Assembly: GCF_002094885.1 (NCBI RefSeq)
Contig: NZ_MSIT01000007.1
Span: 124,001-188,000, forward strand
From: Salibaculum halophilum
GTDB taxonomy: Bacteria > Pseudomonadota > Alphaproteobacteria > Rhodobacterales > Rhodobacteraceae
Length of the DNA: 64,000 bases
Direction: 5' to 3'
In this document: positions 8,998-17,107 of the stretch, in pieces
Layout: the number at the start of each line of letters is the position of its first letter
Position numbering within the stretch: position 1 is the first letter of the stretch
Program-made: the position numbers and the translations under genes
Notes under the pieces: generated by a model
What the model saw: the letters and a program-made list of their open reading frames with translations, nothing else
Databases searched by the model: none
What the model was told of the DNA's origin: nothing

Positions 8998-9022
8998 GCG
9001 ACGCCCCCACACAGCCGTTGCA

Positions 9023-9055
9023 GGGCCCGCCGGTTTCGGCGGGTCCTTTCCGTTT
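9023..9055 (+). terminator. rho-independent terminator after asd
   Basis: A nine-pair stem GGGCCCGCC / GGCGGGTCC (one G-T pair, loop GGTTTC) at 9023-9046 is followed by TTTCCGTTT. It ends transcription of asd and lies directly against the convergent PII-like gene, whose stop is at 9055. Confidence 0.85.
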
Positions 9056-9366
9056 CAGAACCGTTCCGCCCGCAGGACCTCCACGTCGGTGATGGTGACC
9101 ACCCCGATGTGCGTTTCGACCACGTCGAAGGCGGCGTCCAGAAGGTCGTCGAGGCGCTCGGGCCGGATGATGCAGACCACCTGCACCATGCCGCTGGCGC
9201 GGCCGACCTGGCCCTCGCGCGTCCATGCGCCCGAGCGGCCCGACCCGCCCAATACCGGCAGGATGGAATAGCCCGTCACCCCGGCCTCCTCGATGGTGTC
9301 GGTCAGCCGCTTCTGCATGATCGCCTCGATGGTGATGACGACGCGCTTTGCCTTGTGGGTCTGCAT
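9055..9366 (-). CDS. PII-like signalling protein, SbtB type, paired with bicarbonate-type permease
   Basis: This 103-residue protein has the alternating beta-alpha-beta pattern of the PII superfamily: KRVVITIEAIMQKRLTDTIE, then GVTGYSILPVLGGSG, MVQVVCIIRP and a final GVVTITDVEVLRA strand. It lacks the canonical uridylylated T-loop tyrosine context and is much closer in layout to the SbtB-like proteins that bind adenine nucleotides and regulate the SbtA bicarbonate transporter. It starts 1 nt after the stop of the SbtA-like permease gene, so the two are almost certainly translationally coupled and act together at the inner membrane. Ligand identity is inferred from the family only. Confidence 0.85.
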   Translation of the reverse strand: MQTHKAKRVVITIEAIMQKRLTDTIEEAGVTGYSILPVLGGSGRSGAWTREGQVGRASGMVQVVCIIRPERLDDLLDAAFDVVETHIGVVTITDVEVLRAERF

Positions 9367-9367
9367 G

Positions 9368-10345
9368 TCAGCCTCCGGTGACCAGCCGGGCCAGCGTCAC
9401 GTAAAGCGGGATGCCGACCGTCAGGTTGAAGGGAAAGGTTATGCCCAGCGACAGGGTCAGGTAGATGGATGGGTTCGCCTCGGGCAGGGCCACGCGCATG
9501 GCCGCGGGCACCGCGATGTAGCTGGCCGAGGCCGACAGCACCATGAGCAGGACGGCCCCGCCGGTGCTCAGCCCGATCAGCAGCGCCGCCGCCAGCCCGG
9601 CCAGGCTGCCGATCACCGGCATCAGCATGCCAAAGGCGATGGCGCCGCCGCCCAGCACACCACGCACGTCGCGCAGGCCCCGCCCCGCGACCAGACCCAT
9701 GTCCAGCAGGAACAGGCACAGGACGCCGGTAAAGGGCGCCACGATGAAGCTCGAAATGCTGGCCAGTCCCTCCTCGCCCGTCACCACGCCGATGACGAAC
9801 GCGCCAATCAGCAGCACGATGGAGCCGTTCAGCAGGATTTCGCGCAAAAGCGCCCCGTCCATGCGTTTCTCGGTGCCGCCGGTCGAGATCAGCCAGAGCG
9901 CCGAGAGGATGGCCGGGGCCTCCATCACGGCGGCGACGGCAACCATGTAACCCTCGGACGAGATGCCGCGCCCTTGCAGCACCGATGTGGCGGCGACGAA
10001 GGTCACGATCGAGATCGAGCCGTAGTGCCCGGCCACCGCGGCCGCATCCGTGCGCGACATCTTCGTCATGATCTTCAGCAGGTTGAAGGCGATCATGGGC
10101 AGGCCGGCCGACAGGACCAGCCCGGCCGCGAGGGTCGCGACCAGCGTGGCGTCCACCCCGTGGCTGGCCACGCTGGCCCCGCCCTTGAACCCGATCGCGA
10201 AGAGCAGGTAGATCGACAGCCCCTTGGCAACGGCCTCGGGCACCGAAAGGTCGGACCGGGCAAGGGCCGCGGAAACGCCGAGGATGAAGGACAGGATGAC
10301 GGGGGACAGAAGGTTGTCGGCGGCAAGAGATAGGATGTCAGCCAT
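9368..10345 (-). CDS. sodium-dependent bicarbonate transporter family permease (SbtA-like)
   Basis: This is a 325-residue, highly hydrophobic protein with about ten membrane helices, of the DUF897/SbtA sodium-bicarbonate symporter family. It begins MADILSLAADNLLSPVI, and the typical LLFAIGFKGG and AGHYGSISIVTFVAA stretches appear in the N-terminal half; the second half repeats the fold with SASASYIAVPAAMR. I chose ATG at 10345; an upstream ATG would add 36 non-conserved residues. The gene runs into the PII-like gene with a 1-nt gap. In cyanobacteria the pair serves carbon concentration; in Rhodobacteraceae it may feed anaplerotic carboxylases. Substrate specificity is inferred. Confidence 0.88.
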   Translation of the reverse strand: MADILSLAADNLLSPVILSFILGVSAALARSDLSVPEAVAKGLSIYLLFAIGFKGGASVASHGVDATLVATLAAGLVLSAGLPMIAFNLLKIMTKMSRTDAAAVAGHYGSISIVTFVAATSVLQGRGISSEGYMVAVAAVMEAPAILSALWLISTGGTEKRMDGALLREILLNGSIVLLIGAFVIGVVTGEEGLASISSFIVAPFTGVLCLFLLDMGLVAGRGLRDVRGVLGGGAIAFGMLMPVIGSLAGLAAALLIGLSTGGAVLLMVLSASASYIAVPAAMRVALPEANPSIYLTLSLGITFPFNLTVGIPLYVTLARLVTGG

Positions 10346-10708
10346 TGGCCCCCCCGGTTGTCGCAGGTTGCCGGTGCTTAGGATCGAATTTCCGCGGGGG
10401 CAACCGCTATCGATCATGGCGGGGCGAATTCCCCGGTCTGCGGATCGCGGCACGACAGCGTGCTCGCTCGCAACAGCCTTTCAGGCCGACATGGTCGCGA
10501 TTGACACGGTCGTCGGGCCAAAGGCTGGGCGTGGTGCTGTCGACCTCCGGTCCGGGGTCTCGGGCATAGGCCCAATTCGCTGCAATTTCGAGGGAAAACG
10601 CCGTTGCGTGGTGCCGCCCCGTTACCGCCTTGGAAACCGTTTCGCGCCACGCTGCCGCGAGTGGTGACGGAACAAGGGCCTTGCGACGTGTCGCGGGGAA
10701 CGGGGAAA
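10346..10708. other. 363-nt intergenic region, no gene recognised
   Basis: This gap separates the divergent SbtA-like permease gene and the small gene at 10709. Open frames cross it on both strands but none has plausible composition, a ribosome-binding site or recognisable motifs. A TTGACA at 10501-10506 has no convincing -10 partner at normal spacing. It probably holds both divergent promoters, although I cannot place them. Confidence 0.5.
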
Positions 10709-11089
10709 ATGCAGATCATAAGACTGGTTCCGCGCGAGGCGGGACAACATGACCAGTGCCTGCACGTGGTGGGCGAGACGCAGGACGTCGCGGACATCCG
10801 GCGGACCGAGGATTTCATCGCGGTCTGCGTGACCGACCTCGGCCGCCACCTGCGCCGGCTCGAGGACGATTACCGGCTGGCCGAACCCGAGCGGCTGGAC
10901 AGCCGGTTGCATGCCATCGTGGCTCTGGCCGACCGGATCGGCATGCGGCAGGTCGCGCGGGTCGGGGCCGATGCTCACCATTGCCATGTTGTCGGTGACG
11001 AACCGGCCCTGGCGGCGACCCTGTCAAGGCTGATGCGCCTGCTGACCGCCACGCTGGACGAGATCGGCCTGACCCGCCCGATCTCGTGA
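10709..11089 (+). CDS. small helical protein of unknown function
   Basis: I do not recognise this 126-residue protein with certainty. ATG at 10709 follows a GGGGAACGGGG stretch. The N-terminus (MQIIRLVPREAG) is strand-like; from about residue 28 the protein is predicted almost wholly helical, with regularly spaced Leu, Arg and Asp. The arrangement of four helices with a short His-rich patch (ADAHHCHVVGDEPALAATLSRLM shortened: AHHCHVVGDE) recalls the size of a histidine phosphotransfer domain, but the canonical HxxKG(S/A) phospho-site is absent. It stands 65 nt upstream of the M17 aminopeptidase gene on the same strand. It is probably a real gene, given typical codon use, but no function is proposed. 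Confidence 0.6.
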   Translation: MQIIRLVPREAGQHDQCLHVVGETQDVADIRRTEDFIAVCVTDLGRHLRRLEDDYRLAEPERLDSRLHAIVALADRIGMRQVARVGADAHHCHVVGDEPALAATLSRLMRLLTATLDEIGLTRPIS

Positions 11090-11154
11090 TCGGTTGCAGC
11101 GGGCGCCCCATGCACTAGGCTGCCGGGACACGACAGTCGCAAAGGTCCCGTGTC

Positions 11155-12531
11155 ATGAAATTCCTGTCGCCCGAGACGCCGACCATTCCCCTGCATGCCG
11201 TCGCCGCCGAGGACCTGGAGGCGCACCTGGACAGCCTGCCCGCGCCCCGGGCCGCCTGGCTGCGCGCGACCGGCTTTGCCGGTCGGGTCGGGGAACTGCA
11301 CCTGGCGCCGGACGAGGCGGGCAGGATCGCATGTGCCTTCGCCGGGCTGGGAAGCGCCGATCAGCGGCGGCGCAAGCGCATGGCCCTGGCCGAGGCCGCC
11401 GCCGGCCTGCCGGCGGGGAATTATCACCTCGAATCCACGCTGGACGGCGCCGCGCTGGACGAGGCGGCGCTCGCCCTGCTGTTGACCGGCTACCGCTTCG
11501 ACCGGTACCGGGCCGCGTCCGAGGACGGGCCGCGCTTCGCCGCGCCCGCCGGGGTCGATGCCGCGCGGCTCGAGGCCATCGCCGCGGGCGAGGGTCTGAC
11601 CCGCGACCTGATCAACACGCCCGCCAACGACATGGGCCCGCAGGAGCTTGCCGCGGCCGCCACGCGGCTGGCCGAGGATCACGGCGCCGCGGTCGAGATC
11701 ACCGAGGGCGCGGACCTGCTGACGCGCAACCTGCCGCTGATTCATACCGTCGGCCGGGCCGCCGCCCGCGCCCCGCGCCTGATCGACCTGCGCTGGGGCG
11801 ACACCGGGCCGCGGCTGACGCTGGTGGGCAAGGGCGTGATCTTCGACACCGGCGGGCTGAACCTCAAACCCGGCGGGTCCATGGCGCTGATGAAAAAGGA
11901 CATGGGCGGCGCGGCCACCGTGCTGGGCCTGGCGCGGATGATCATGGCGCTGGGCCTGGAGATGCAGCTGCGCGTGCTGATCCCGGCAGTGGAAAACGCG
12001 GTTTCCGGCGACGCGTTCCGCCCCGGTGACATCCTGACCAGCCGCAAGGGCCTGACGGTCGAGATCAACAACACCGATGCCGAGGGGCGGCTGGTGCTGG
12101 CCGATGCGCTGGCCCTCGCCGACGAGGAGGCCCCGGACCGGATCGTGTCCTTCGCCACGCTGACAGGTGCGGCGCGCGCCGCCGTGGGGCCCGACATCGC
12201 ACCTTTCTACACCACCGACGATGCCATGGCCGAGGCACTGCCGCGCGCCGGGGCTCAGGTGGGCGACCCGGTCTGGCAGATGCCCTTCCATGACCCCTAC
12301 GAGGCCATGATCGAGCCGGGGATCGCCGATCTCGACAACGCGCCCGCGGGCGGTTTCGCCGGGTCGATCACCGCGGCGTTGTTCCTGCGCCGTTTCGTCG
12401 AGGCCGCCCCCTACACGCATTTCGACATCTACGGCTGGCAACCCGCCCCGGCCCCGGCCCGGCCCAAGGGCGGCGTAGGGCAGGGCGCGCGCGCCCTGTT
12501 GCAGGCCCTGCCGGGGGTGCTGTCGTCGTGA
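11155..12531 (+). CDS. leucyl aminopeptidase family (M17) metallopeptidase
   Basis: This is a cytoplasmic di-metal aminopeptidase of 458 residues that removes N-terminal residues from peptides. The C-terminal catalytic domain carries GKGVIFDTGGLNLKPGG (K226, D231 region) and the M17 signature NTDAEGR at 306-312, with metal-ligand Asp/Glu. The N-terminal domain is shorter and more divergent than in E. coli PepA, which is closer to the PepB-like branch seen in Alphaproteobacteria. ATG at 11155 directly follows GTC; no strong Shine-Dalgarno sequence is visible. The gene overlaps the next by GTGA, linking this peptidase with an NlpC/P60 cell-wall peptidase, perhaps for muropeptide turnover and recycling. 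Confidence 0.93.
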   Translation: MKFLSPETPTIPLHAVAAEDLEAHLDSLPAPRAAWLRATGFAGRVGELHLAPDEAGRIACAFAGLGSADQRRRKRMALAEAAAGLPAGNYHLESTLDGAALDEAALALLLTGYRFDRYRAASEDGPRFAAPAGVDAARLEAIAAGEGLTRDLINTPANDMGPQELAAAATRLAEDHGAAVEITEGADLLTRNLPLIHTVGRAAARAPRLIDLRWGDTGPRLTLVGKGVIFDTGGLNLKPGGSMALMKKDMGGAATVLGLARMIMALGLEMQLRVLIPAVENAVSGDAFRPGDILTSRKGLTVEINNTDAEGRLVLADALALADEEAPDRIVSFATLTGAARAAVGPDIAPFYTTDDAMAEALPRAGAQVGDPVWQMPFHDPYEAMIEPGIADLDNAPAGGFAGSITAALFLRRFVEAAPYTHFDIYGWQPAPAPARPKGGVGQGARALLQALPGVLSS

Positions 12532-13358
12532 GCGACCCGCGCCTGACCCCGGTCAACGACCGCGTCGTCGCCCGCTGGCTGGCCGCGGACTATCCCGACC
12601 GTGCCCCCGCCGACCCAGAACCGCCCTGCCATGTCGCCACGCCGGTCCTGGACCTGAGCCTGTCACCGGGCGGGCCGCGCGACAGGCAGTTGCGCTATGG
12701 CGAGGGCTTCGAGGTGCTGGAGCGGCGCGACGGCCAGGCCTTCGGCATCGCCGCGCTGGCCGAATACGTGGGCTGGGTGCCCGAGTCCGGCCTCGCCCCG
12801 GCCAGCGACCGCGGCGCGGCGCTGGACTGGATCGGCGCCCGGCAGACCCATGTCTATGCCGCGCCGGACTTCAAGGCGTCCGAGCGGCTGGCGCTGCCGC
12901 ACATGGCCATCGTCGCCGCCGCCGAGGTCGAGGGCCGGTTCACCCGCACCGAACTGGGCTGGGTGCCGACCGCGCACCTTGCCGATACACTGGAAACCGA
13001 CCCCGTGGCGGTGGCCGAACGCTACCTCGGCACGCCCTACCTCTGGGGGGCGAATTCGTCGTTCGGGATCGACTGTTCCGGGCTGGTGCAAGTTGCGCTG
13101 CACGCCTGCGGGCGGCCCTGCCCCGGCGACAGCGACCTGCAGGAGGCCGAATTGGGCGCGCCGGTCGCGCCGGACGATCCCGTGCAGCGCGGCGATCTGG
13201 TCTTCTGGGCCGGCCATGTCGCGTTCGCGGTGGACAGCCAGACCCTGATCCACGCGACTGTCCATGACATGGCCGTGACCCTTGAACCACTCGGCATGGC
13301 CGTCTCGCGGATCGCGGCGCAGGGGGATGGGCCGGTCACGGCGCGCAAGCGCCTCTGA
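12528..13358 (+). CDS. NlpC/P60 family peptidase with N-terminal SH3-like domains
   Basis: This is a predicted gamma-D-glutamyl-diamino acid endopeptidase acting on murein stem peptides. Of 276 residues, about 40-155 form one or two SH3-like domains (GWVPESGLAP, LGWVPTAHLAD); the NlpC/P60 catalytic domain follows, with the nucleophile C183 in FGIDCSGL and His candidates H230 (FWAGHVAF) and H242. No signal peptide is present, so it resembles the cytoplasmic or non-classically located muropeptide-processing members. It starts at GTG inside the stop of the aminopeptidase gene (GTGA), so the two are translationally coupled and may work in the same peptide-recycling route. Confidence 0.92.
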   Translation: MSDPRLTPVNDRVVARWLAADYPDRAPADPEPPCHVATPVLDLSLSPGGPRDRQLRYGEGFEVLERRDGQAFGIAALAEYVGWVPESGLAPASDRGAALDWIGARQTHVYAAPDFKASERLALPHMAIVAAAEVEGRFTRTELGWVPTAHLADTLETDPVAVAERYLGTPYLWGANSSFGIDCSGLVQVALHACGRPCPGDSDLQEAELGAPVAPDDPVQRGDLVFWAGHVAFAVDSQTLIHATVHDMAVTLEPLGMAVSRIAAQGDGPVTARKRL

Positions 13359-13416
13359 TCGCGCGCTTTCAACAGGTTGGCCACCCGGGCCGATGGCGAA
13401 ATCGGCAATGTCGCTG

Positions 13417-16400
13417 TCAGGCGACCATCTTTTCGGCCGCCTTCAGATCGACCGACACCAGCTGGCTGACCCCCTGTTCCTGCATGGTCACGCCGAACAG
13501 GCGGTCCATCCGGCTCATGGTGACCGCATGGTGCGTGATGATCAGAAAACGCGTGTCGGTGCGGCGGCACATCTCGTCCAGCAGGTCGCAGAACCGACCC
13601 ACGTTGGCGTCGTCGAGCGGCGCGTCCACCTCGTCGAGCACGCAGATCGGCGCCGGGTTGGCCAGGAATACGGCAAAGATCAGCGCCAGCGCGGTCAGTG
13701 TCTGCTCGCCACCCGACAGAAGGCTGAGCGTCGAGAGCTTCTTGCCCGGCGGTTGGCACATGATCTCGAGGCCCGCGTCCAGCGGATCGTCGCTTTCGAC
13801 CATGACCAGCTTGGCCTCGCCGCCGGCAAACAGGTGCTTGAACAGCATCCCGAAATTCTCGTTGACCTGCTCGAAGGCGGTCAGCAGCCGTTCGCGGCCC
13901 TCCTTGTTGAGGCTGGCGATGCCGGACCGCAGCGCGCGGATCGCCTCTTCCAGGTCGGTCTTTTCCCGCAGCAGCGAGTCGTGTTCCTCCTGAACCTCGC
14001 GGGCATCCTCCTCGGCGCGCAGGTTCACCGCCCCCAGCGCGTCGCGTTGGCGGCGCAGGCGGGTGACATCCGCCTCGATCTTCTCGGCATCGGGCATGTC
14101 CGCCGGGTCGGTTTCCAGCCGGTCCAGAAGGGTGTCCGGCGTGACCTCCTGCGCCTCCATGATGCGGTCTGACGCTTGATCGACGGTTTCCCGCGCGGCC
14201 TCGGCGCGCGCCTCGGCGCGGGCGCGGGCCTCGCGGGCCTCTCCGGCGGTGCGCTCGGCGTCGCGTTCGGCCAGGCCGGCCTCGCGCAGAGCAGTCTCGC
14301 CGGCCGCCAGCGCATCGGCGGCGGCCTTGCGCCGGTCCTCGGCGGCCGTGATCTCATCGGCGAGGGCCGCGCGCTGGGCCGCGATCTCGGCAGGGGCCGA
14401 TTGCGCGGCCTGCAATTCTTCCGTGCTGGCCGCGCGCCGCTCTTCCAGCTCGGCCGACCGTTTCGCCGCCGTCTCCAGCCGGTGTTTCCAGCCCGAGATC
14501 TCCTTGGTGACCTCCTGGCGGCGCTTGAGGCGCGCCTCGCCCTCGCGGCGCAGTTCGTCATGGGCCGCGCGCTTGGTCATCATGGTCATGCGCGCCGCCT
14601 CGACCGTCATCTTGACATCCTCGACCCGGGCGCGGGCGGCATCCAGATCGCCAAGGGTCGTCAACGCGGCCTCGGCCTCGGCCAGGGCCTTGCGCGCCGC
14701 CTTTGCCTCGTCCGCGTTGCGCGTCACGGCAAAGCCCGAGCTTTCCAGCTTGCCCTCGGCGAGGTTGCGGTCCGCCTCGGCCCGGCTCAGGGCGCGGGCG
14801 GCCTCGGCCACCTGCGCATCCGCGGCACGGCGCGCCTCGCGGGCGCTGCGTTCCGCTTCGGTCAGGTCGGCCATTCGTTCGGTCAGGTTATCGTGGGCCA
14901 GGCGCGCGCCATGGGCCTTGGCGTTGGCCTCTTCCAGGTCGCGCTTGAGTTCCACGAGCCGGTTGAGCTGTTGCAGGCGCAGCGCGGCCGCCGAGGGCGC
15001 GTCTTCCGCCGCCGACCGAAACCCGTCCCAGCGCCAAAGATCGCCGTCGAGGCTGACGAGCCGCTGGCCCGGCAGCAGGTCGTTTTGCAGACGCGCACCC
15101 TCGGCCGCCTCCACCAGCCCGACCTGCCCCATCCGGCGCACCAGGACCGGTGGAACCGACACGAAATTGGTCAGCGCCATGACGCCCGCGGGCAGGGCCT
15201 GTGGGTGGGCATACCCCGGTAGCGCAACCCAGCCCGAGCTTTCCGCATCCTCGACCGCGGGCGCGCGCAGGTCGTCGGACAGGGCCGCGCCGAGCGCCTT
15301 TTCATAGCCGCCCTCGACGCGCAGCTGATCGAGGATCTGCGCGCCTTCCTCGGCGTCGCGGTCGACCATCTTGGCCAGGGCGGCCACCTCGGCGCGCAGC
15401 GCGTTGGCCTCGCCCTCGGCCTCGGATCTCTGGGCGCGGGCATCGGCCTCGCGGGTCTGGGTCTCGCTGCGGGCGGTCTCGGCCTCGGCCAAAACCTGTT
15501 CGGCCCGGTCGGCCGTGGCGCGGGCGGTGGTTTCGGCCTCTTGCGCGGCGGCATGATCCGACGCGGCCGTCTCGAGCGCCGCCTGCGCGTCCGCGCGTGC
15601 GGCCTTGGCGCGGGCCGCCTCGGACTCGGCCTTTTCGAGGGTCTTGCGGTTGTCCTCGATCAGGCGATTGGCCGATTGGTGCCGCGCGGCCAGCCGGGCC
15701 ACGTCCTCGGTCAACTGGCTCAGGTCGGTCTCGCGGTCCTGCAGCACCTGCGCGGCGTCATGCGCCTCGGCCTGTGCTGTGTCCAGCTTGGCGGCGTGGC
15801 CTTCGCCCGCCTTGTCCAGCTCCCGGGCCTCCCACTCCAGCTGTTCGATGGTCTCGTCCGCGTCGCGGTTCAGCCCGGCCTCGCGGTCGATGTCACGGGT
15901 CAGCTGGTCGATCCGGGCCGTCAGGGTCTCGATCGTCTGTTTCGCGCGGGCTTCCTGGTCGTTGAGCGTGTCGCGCTGCACCTGCAAGCGCTGCAGGACA
16001 GCCGCGGCGATGGACTCTTCCTCCCGCAGGGGCGGCAGGGCCTCTTCGGCTTCGGCGCGGCGCCGGGCCGCGTTGCGGGCCGCTGTCTCGGCCTGTCCGG
16101 CCTCGCGAGTCGTTTCCGTCAGGGCCGCCTCGGCCTCGGCGCGGGCCTGATCGGCCTCTTGCCAGCGGCGATACAGCAAGAGCCCCTCGGCCCGGCGCAG
16201 GTCCGCGCCGATGGCGCGGTAGCGGGCGGCCTGTTTCGCTTGCCGCGCCAGTTGCTGCAGCTGGCCGGCCAGCTGCTCGATCACGTCATCGACGCGGGCG
16301 AGGTTGCTTTCCGAGCCCTTGAGCTTCAATTCCGCCTCGTGACGCCGCTGGTAGAGGCCGGAAATGCCCGCCGCCTCCTCGAGGACGCGCCGCCGGGCCT

Positions 16401-16872
16401 TGGGCTTGGCGTTGATCAACTCGCTGATCTGGCCCTGCCGGACCAGCGCGGGTGAATGCGCCCCTGTCGAGGCATCGGCAAACAGCATCTGCACGTCGCG
16501 CGCGCGCACGTCCTTGCCGCCGACCTTGTAGGCGCTGCCCGCGTCGCGGGTGATCCGGCGCAGGATGTCCAGCTCGTCGCGGTCATTGAAGGCCGCGGGC
16601 GCCAGCCGATCGGAATTGTCCAGATGCAGCGAGACCTCGGCATGGTTGCGCGCCGGCCGCGTGGCCGCCCCGGCAAAGATCACGTCCTCCATGCCGCCGC
16701 CGCGCATCGCGGTGGGCCGGTTCTCGCCCATGACCCAGCGCAGCGCTTCCAGAAGGTTGGACTTGCCACAGCCGTTGGGCCCGACAACCCCGGTCAGCCC
16801 GTCGCCGATCACCAGGTCGGTGGGGTCGACGAAGCTCTTGAAGCCGTTGAGTCGGAGGCGGGTGAACCGCAT
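13417..16872 (-). CDS. smc: chromosome segregation protein SMC
   Basis: SMC is the structural ATPase of the condensin complex that compacts and segregates the chromosome, together with ScpA and ScpB. The 1151-residue protein has the Walker A GPNGCGKSN at residues 31-39, two long coiled coils rich in Ala/Glu/Arg, a hinge around residues 500-640 (GWVALPGYAHPQALP), the signature LSGGEQTLTALAL and Walker B ICVLDEVDAPLDD near the C-terminus. I put the start at ATG 16872 (MRFTRLRLNGFKSF), the universal SMC N-terminus; a longer frame would add 36 unconserved residues. The coiled-coil GC bias opens very long antisense frames that are not genes. Confidence 0.97.
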   Translation of the reverse strand: MRFTRLRLNGFKSFVDPTDLVIGDGLTGVVGPNGCGKSNLLEALRWVMGENRPTAMRGGGMEDVIFAGAATRPARNHAEVSLHLDNSDRLAPAAFNDRDELDILRRITRDAGSAYKVGGKDVRARDVQMLFADASTGAHSPALVRQGQISELINAKPKARRRVLEEAAGISGLYQRRHEAELKLKGSESNLARVDDVIEQLAGQLQQLARQAKQAARYRAIGADLRRAEGLLLYRRWQEADQARAEAEAALTETTREAGQAETAARNAARRRAEAEEALPPLREEESIAAAVLQRLQVQRDTLNDQEARAKQTIETLTARIDQLTRDIDREAGLNRDADETIEQLEWEARELDKAGEGHAAKLDTAQAEAHDAAQVLQDRETDLSQLTEDVARLAARHQSANRLIEDNRKTLEKAESEAARAKAARADAQAALETAASDHAAAQEAETTARATADRAEQVLAEAETARSETQTREADARAQRSEAEGEANALRAEVAALAKMVDRDAEEGAQILDQLRVEGGYEKALGAALSDDLRAPAVEDAESSGWVALPGYAHPQALPAGVMALTNFVSVPPVLVRRMGQVGLVEAAEGARLQNDLLPGQRLVSLDGDLWRWDGFRSAAEDAPSAAALRLQQLNRLVELKRDLEEANAKAHGARLAHDNLTERMADLTEAERSAREARRAADAQVAEAARALSRAEADRNLAEGKLESSGFAVTRNADEAKAARKALAEAEAALTTLGDLDAARARVEDVKMTVEAARMTMMTKRAAHDELRREGEARLKRRQEVTKEISGWKHRLETAAKRSAELEERRAASTEELQAAQSAPAEIAAQRAALADEITAAEDRRKAAADALAAGETALREAGLAERDAERTAGEAREARARAEARAEAARETVDQASDRIMEAQEVTPDTLLDRLETDPADMPDAEKIEADVTRLRRQRDALGAVNLRAEEDAREVQEEHDSLLREKTDLEEAIRALRSGIASLNKEGRERLLTAFEQVNENFGMLFKHLFAGGEAKLVMVESDDPLDAGLEIMCQPPGKKLSTLSLLSGGEQTLTALALIFAVFLANPAPICVLDEVDAPLDDANVGRFCDLLDEMCRRTDTRFLIITHHAVTMSRMDRLFGVTMQEQGVSQLVSVDLKAAEKMVA

Positions 16873-17039
16873 GGGCGGGCTGCTCGGTCTGATTCCTGTC
16901 TGGTGGATATCGTGGGCCGCGCTTTCCACGGCTGTCAACGCGGGACGCACCGATATGGGTGATATCGCGCGATTATCCACAACATATTGATCTTGTGCTC
17001 GCCCGCGTCAGCCGCGCGTCGGTGAAACACATTTCATTA

Positions 17040-17068
17040 TTGACATACGTGTCCCGCTACCCCATGTT
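17040..17068 (+). promoter_or_regulatory. candidate sigma-70 promoter for the membrane protein gene at 17108
   Basis: A consensus TTGACA at 17040-17045 is followed after 17 nt by CATGTT (3 of 6 matches to TATAAT) at 17063-17068, in an unusually AT-rich patch between the divergent smc and 17108 genes. The predicted start of transcription would be near 17075, about 33 nt upstream of the gene. Confidence 0.45.
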
Positions 17069-17107
17069 CAGACATATCAAGATTTTGCCATGTATCAGGA
17101 GGCACCC

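Noticed and set aside
6343-9012. Minus-strand open frame of 889 codons covering the MFS and asd genes
   Set aside because: It is antisense to two clearly recognised genes, is rich in Arg, Gly, His and Asp as expected from mirror reading of GC-rich codons, and has no motif or ribosome-binding site.
10501-10530. TTGACA as -35 of a promoter for the 10709 gene
   Set aside because: No acceptable -10 hexamer at 16-18 nt; the long leader of about 180 nt would also be unusual.
10224-10667. Open frames in the 10346-10708 gap as possible small genes
   Set aside because: No plausible start with a ribosome-binding site, no homology-like blocks, and overlap with the well-supported SbtA-like start region.
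10985-12441. Minus-strand 488-codon frame over the M17 aminopeptidase gene
   Set aside because: Mirror of the aminopeptidase; Arg/Gly/Gln-rich without recognisable domain.
14176-15222. Plus-strand open frames of about 350 codons inside smc
   Set aside because: They are antisense to the smc coiled coil, whose Ala/Glu/Arg codons avoid stops on the other strand. Composition is unnatural and the SMC reading is certain.
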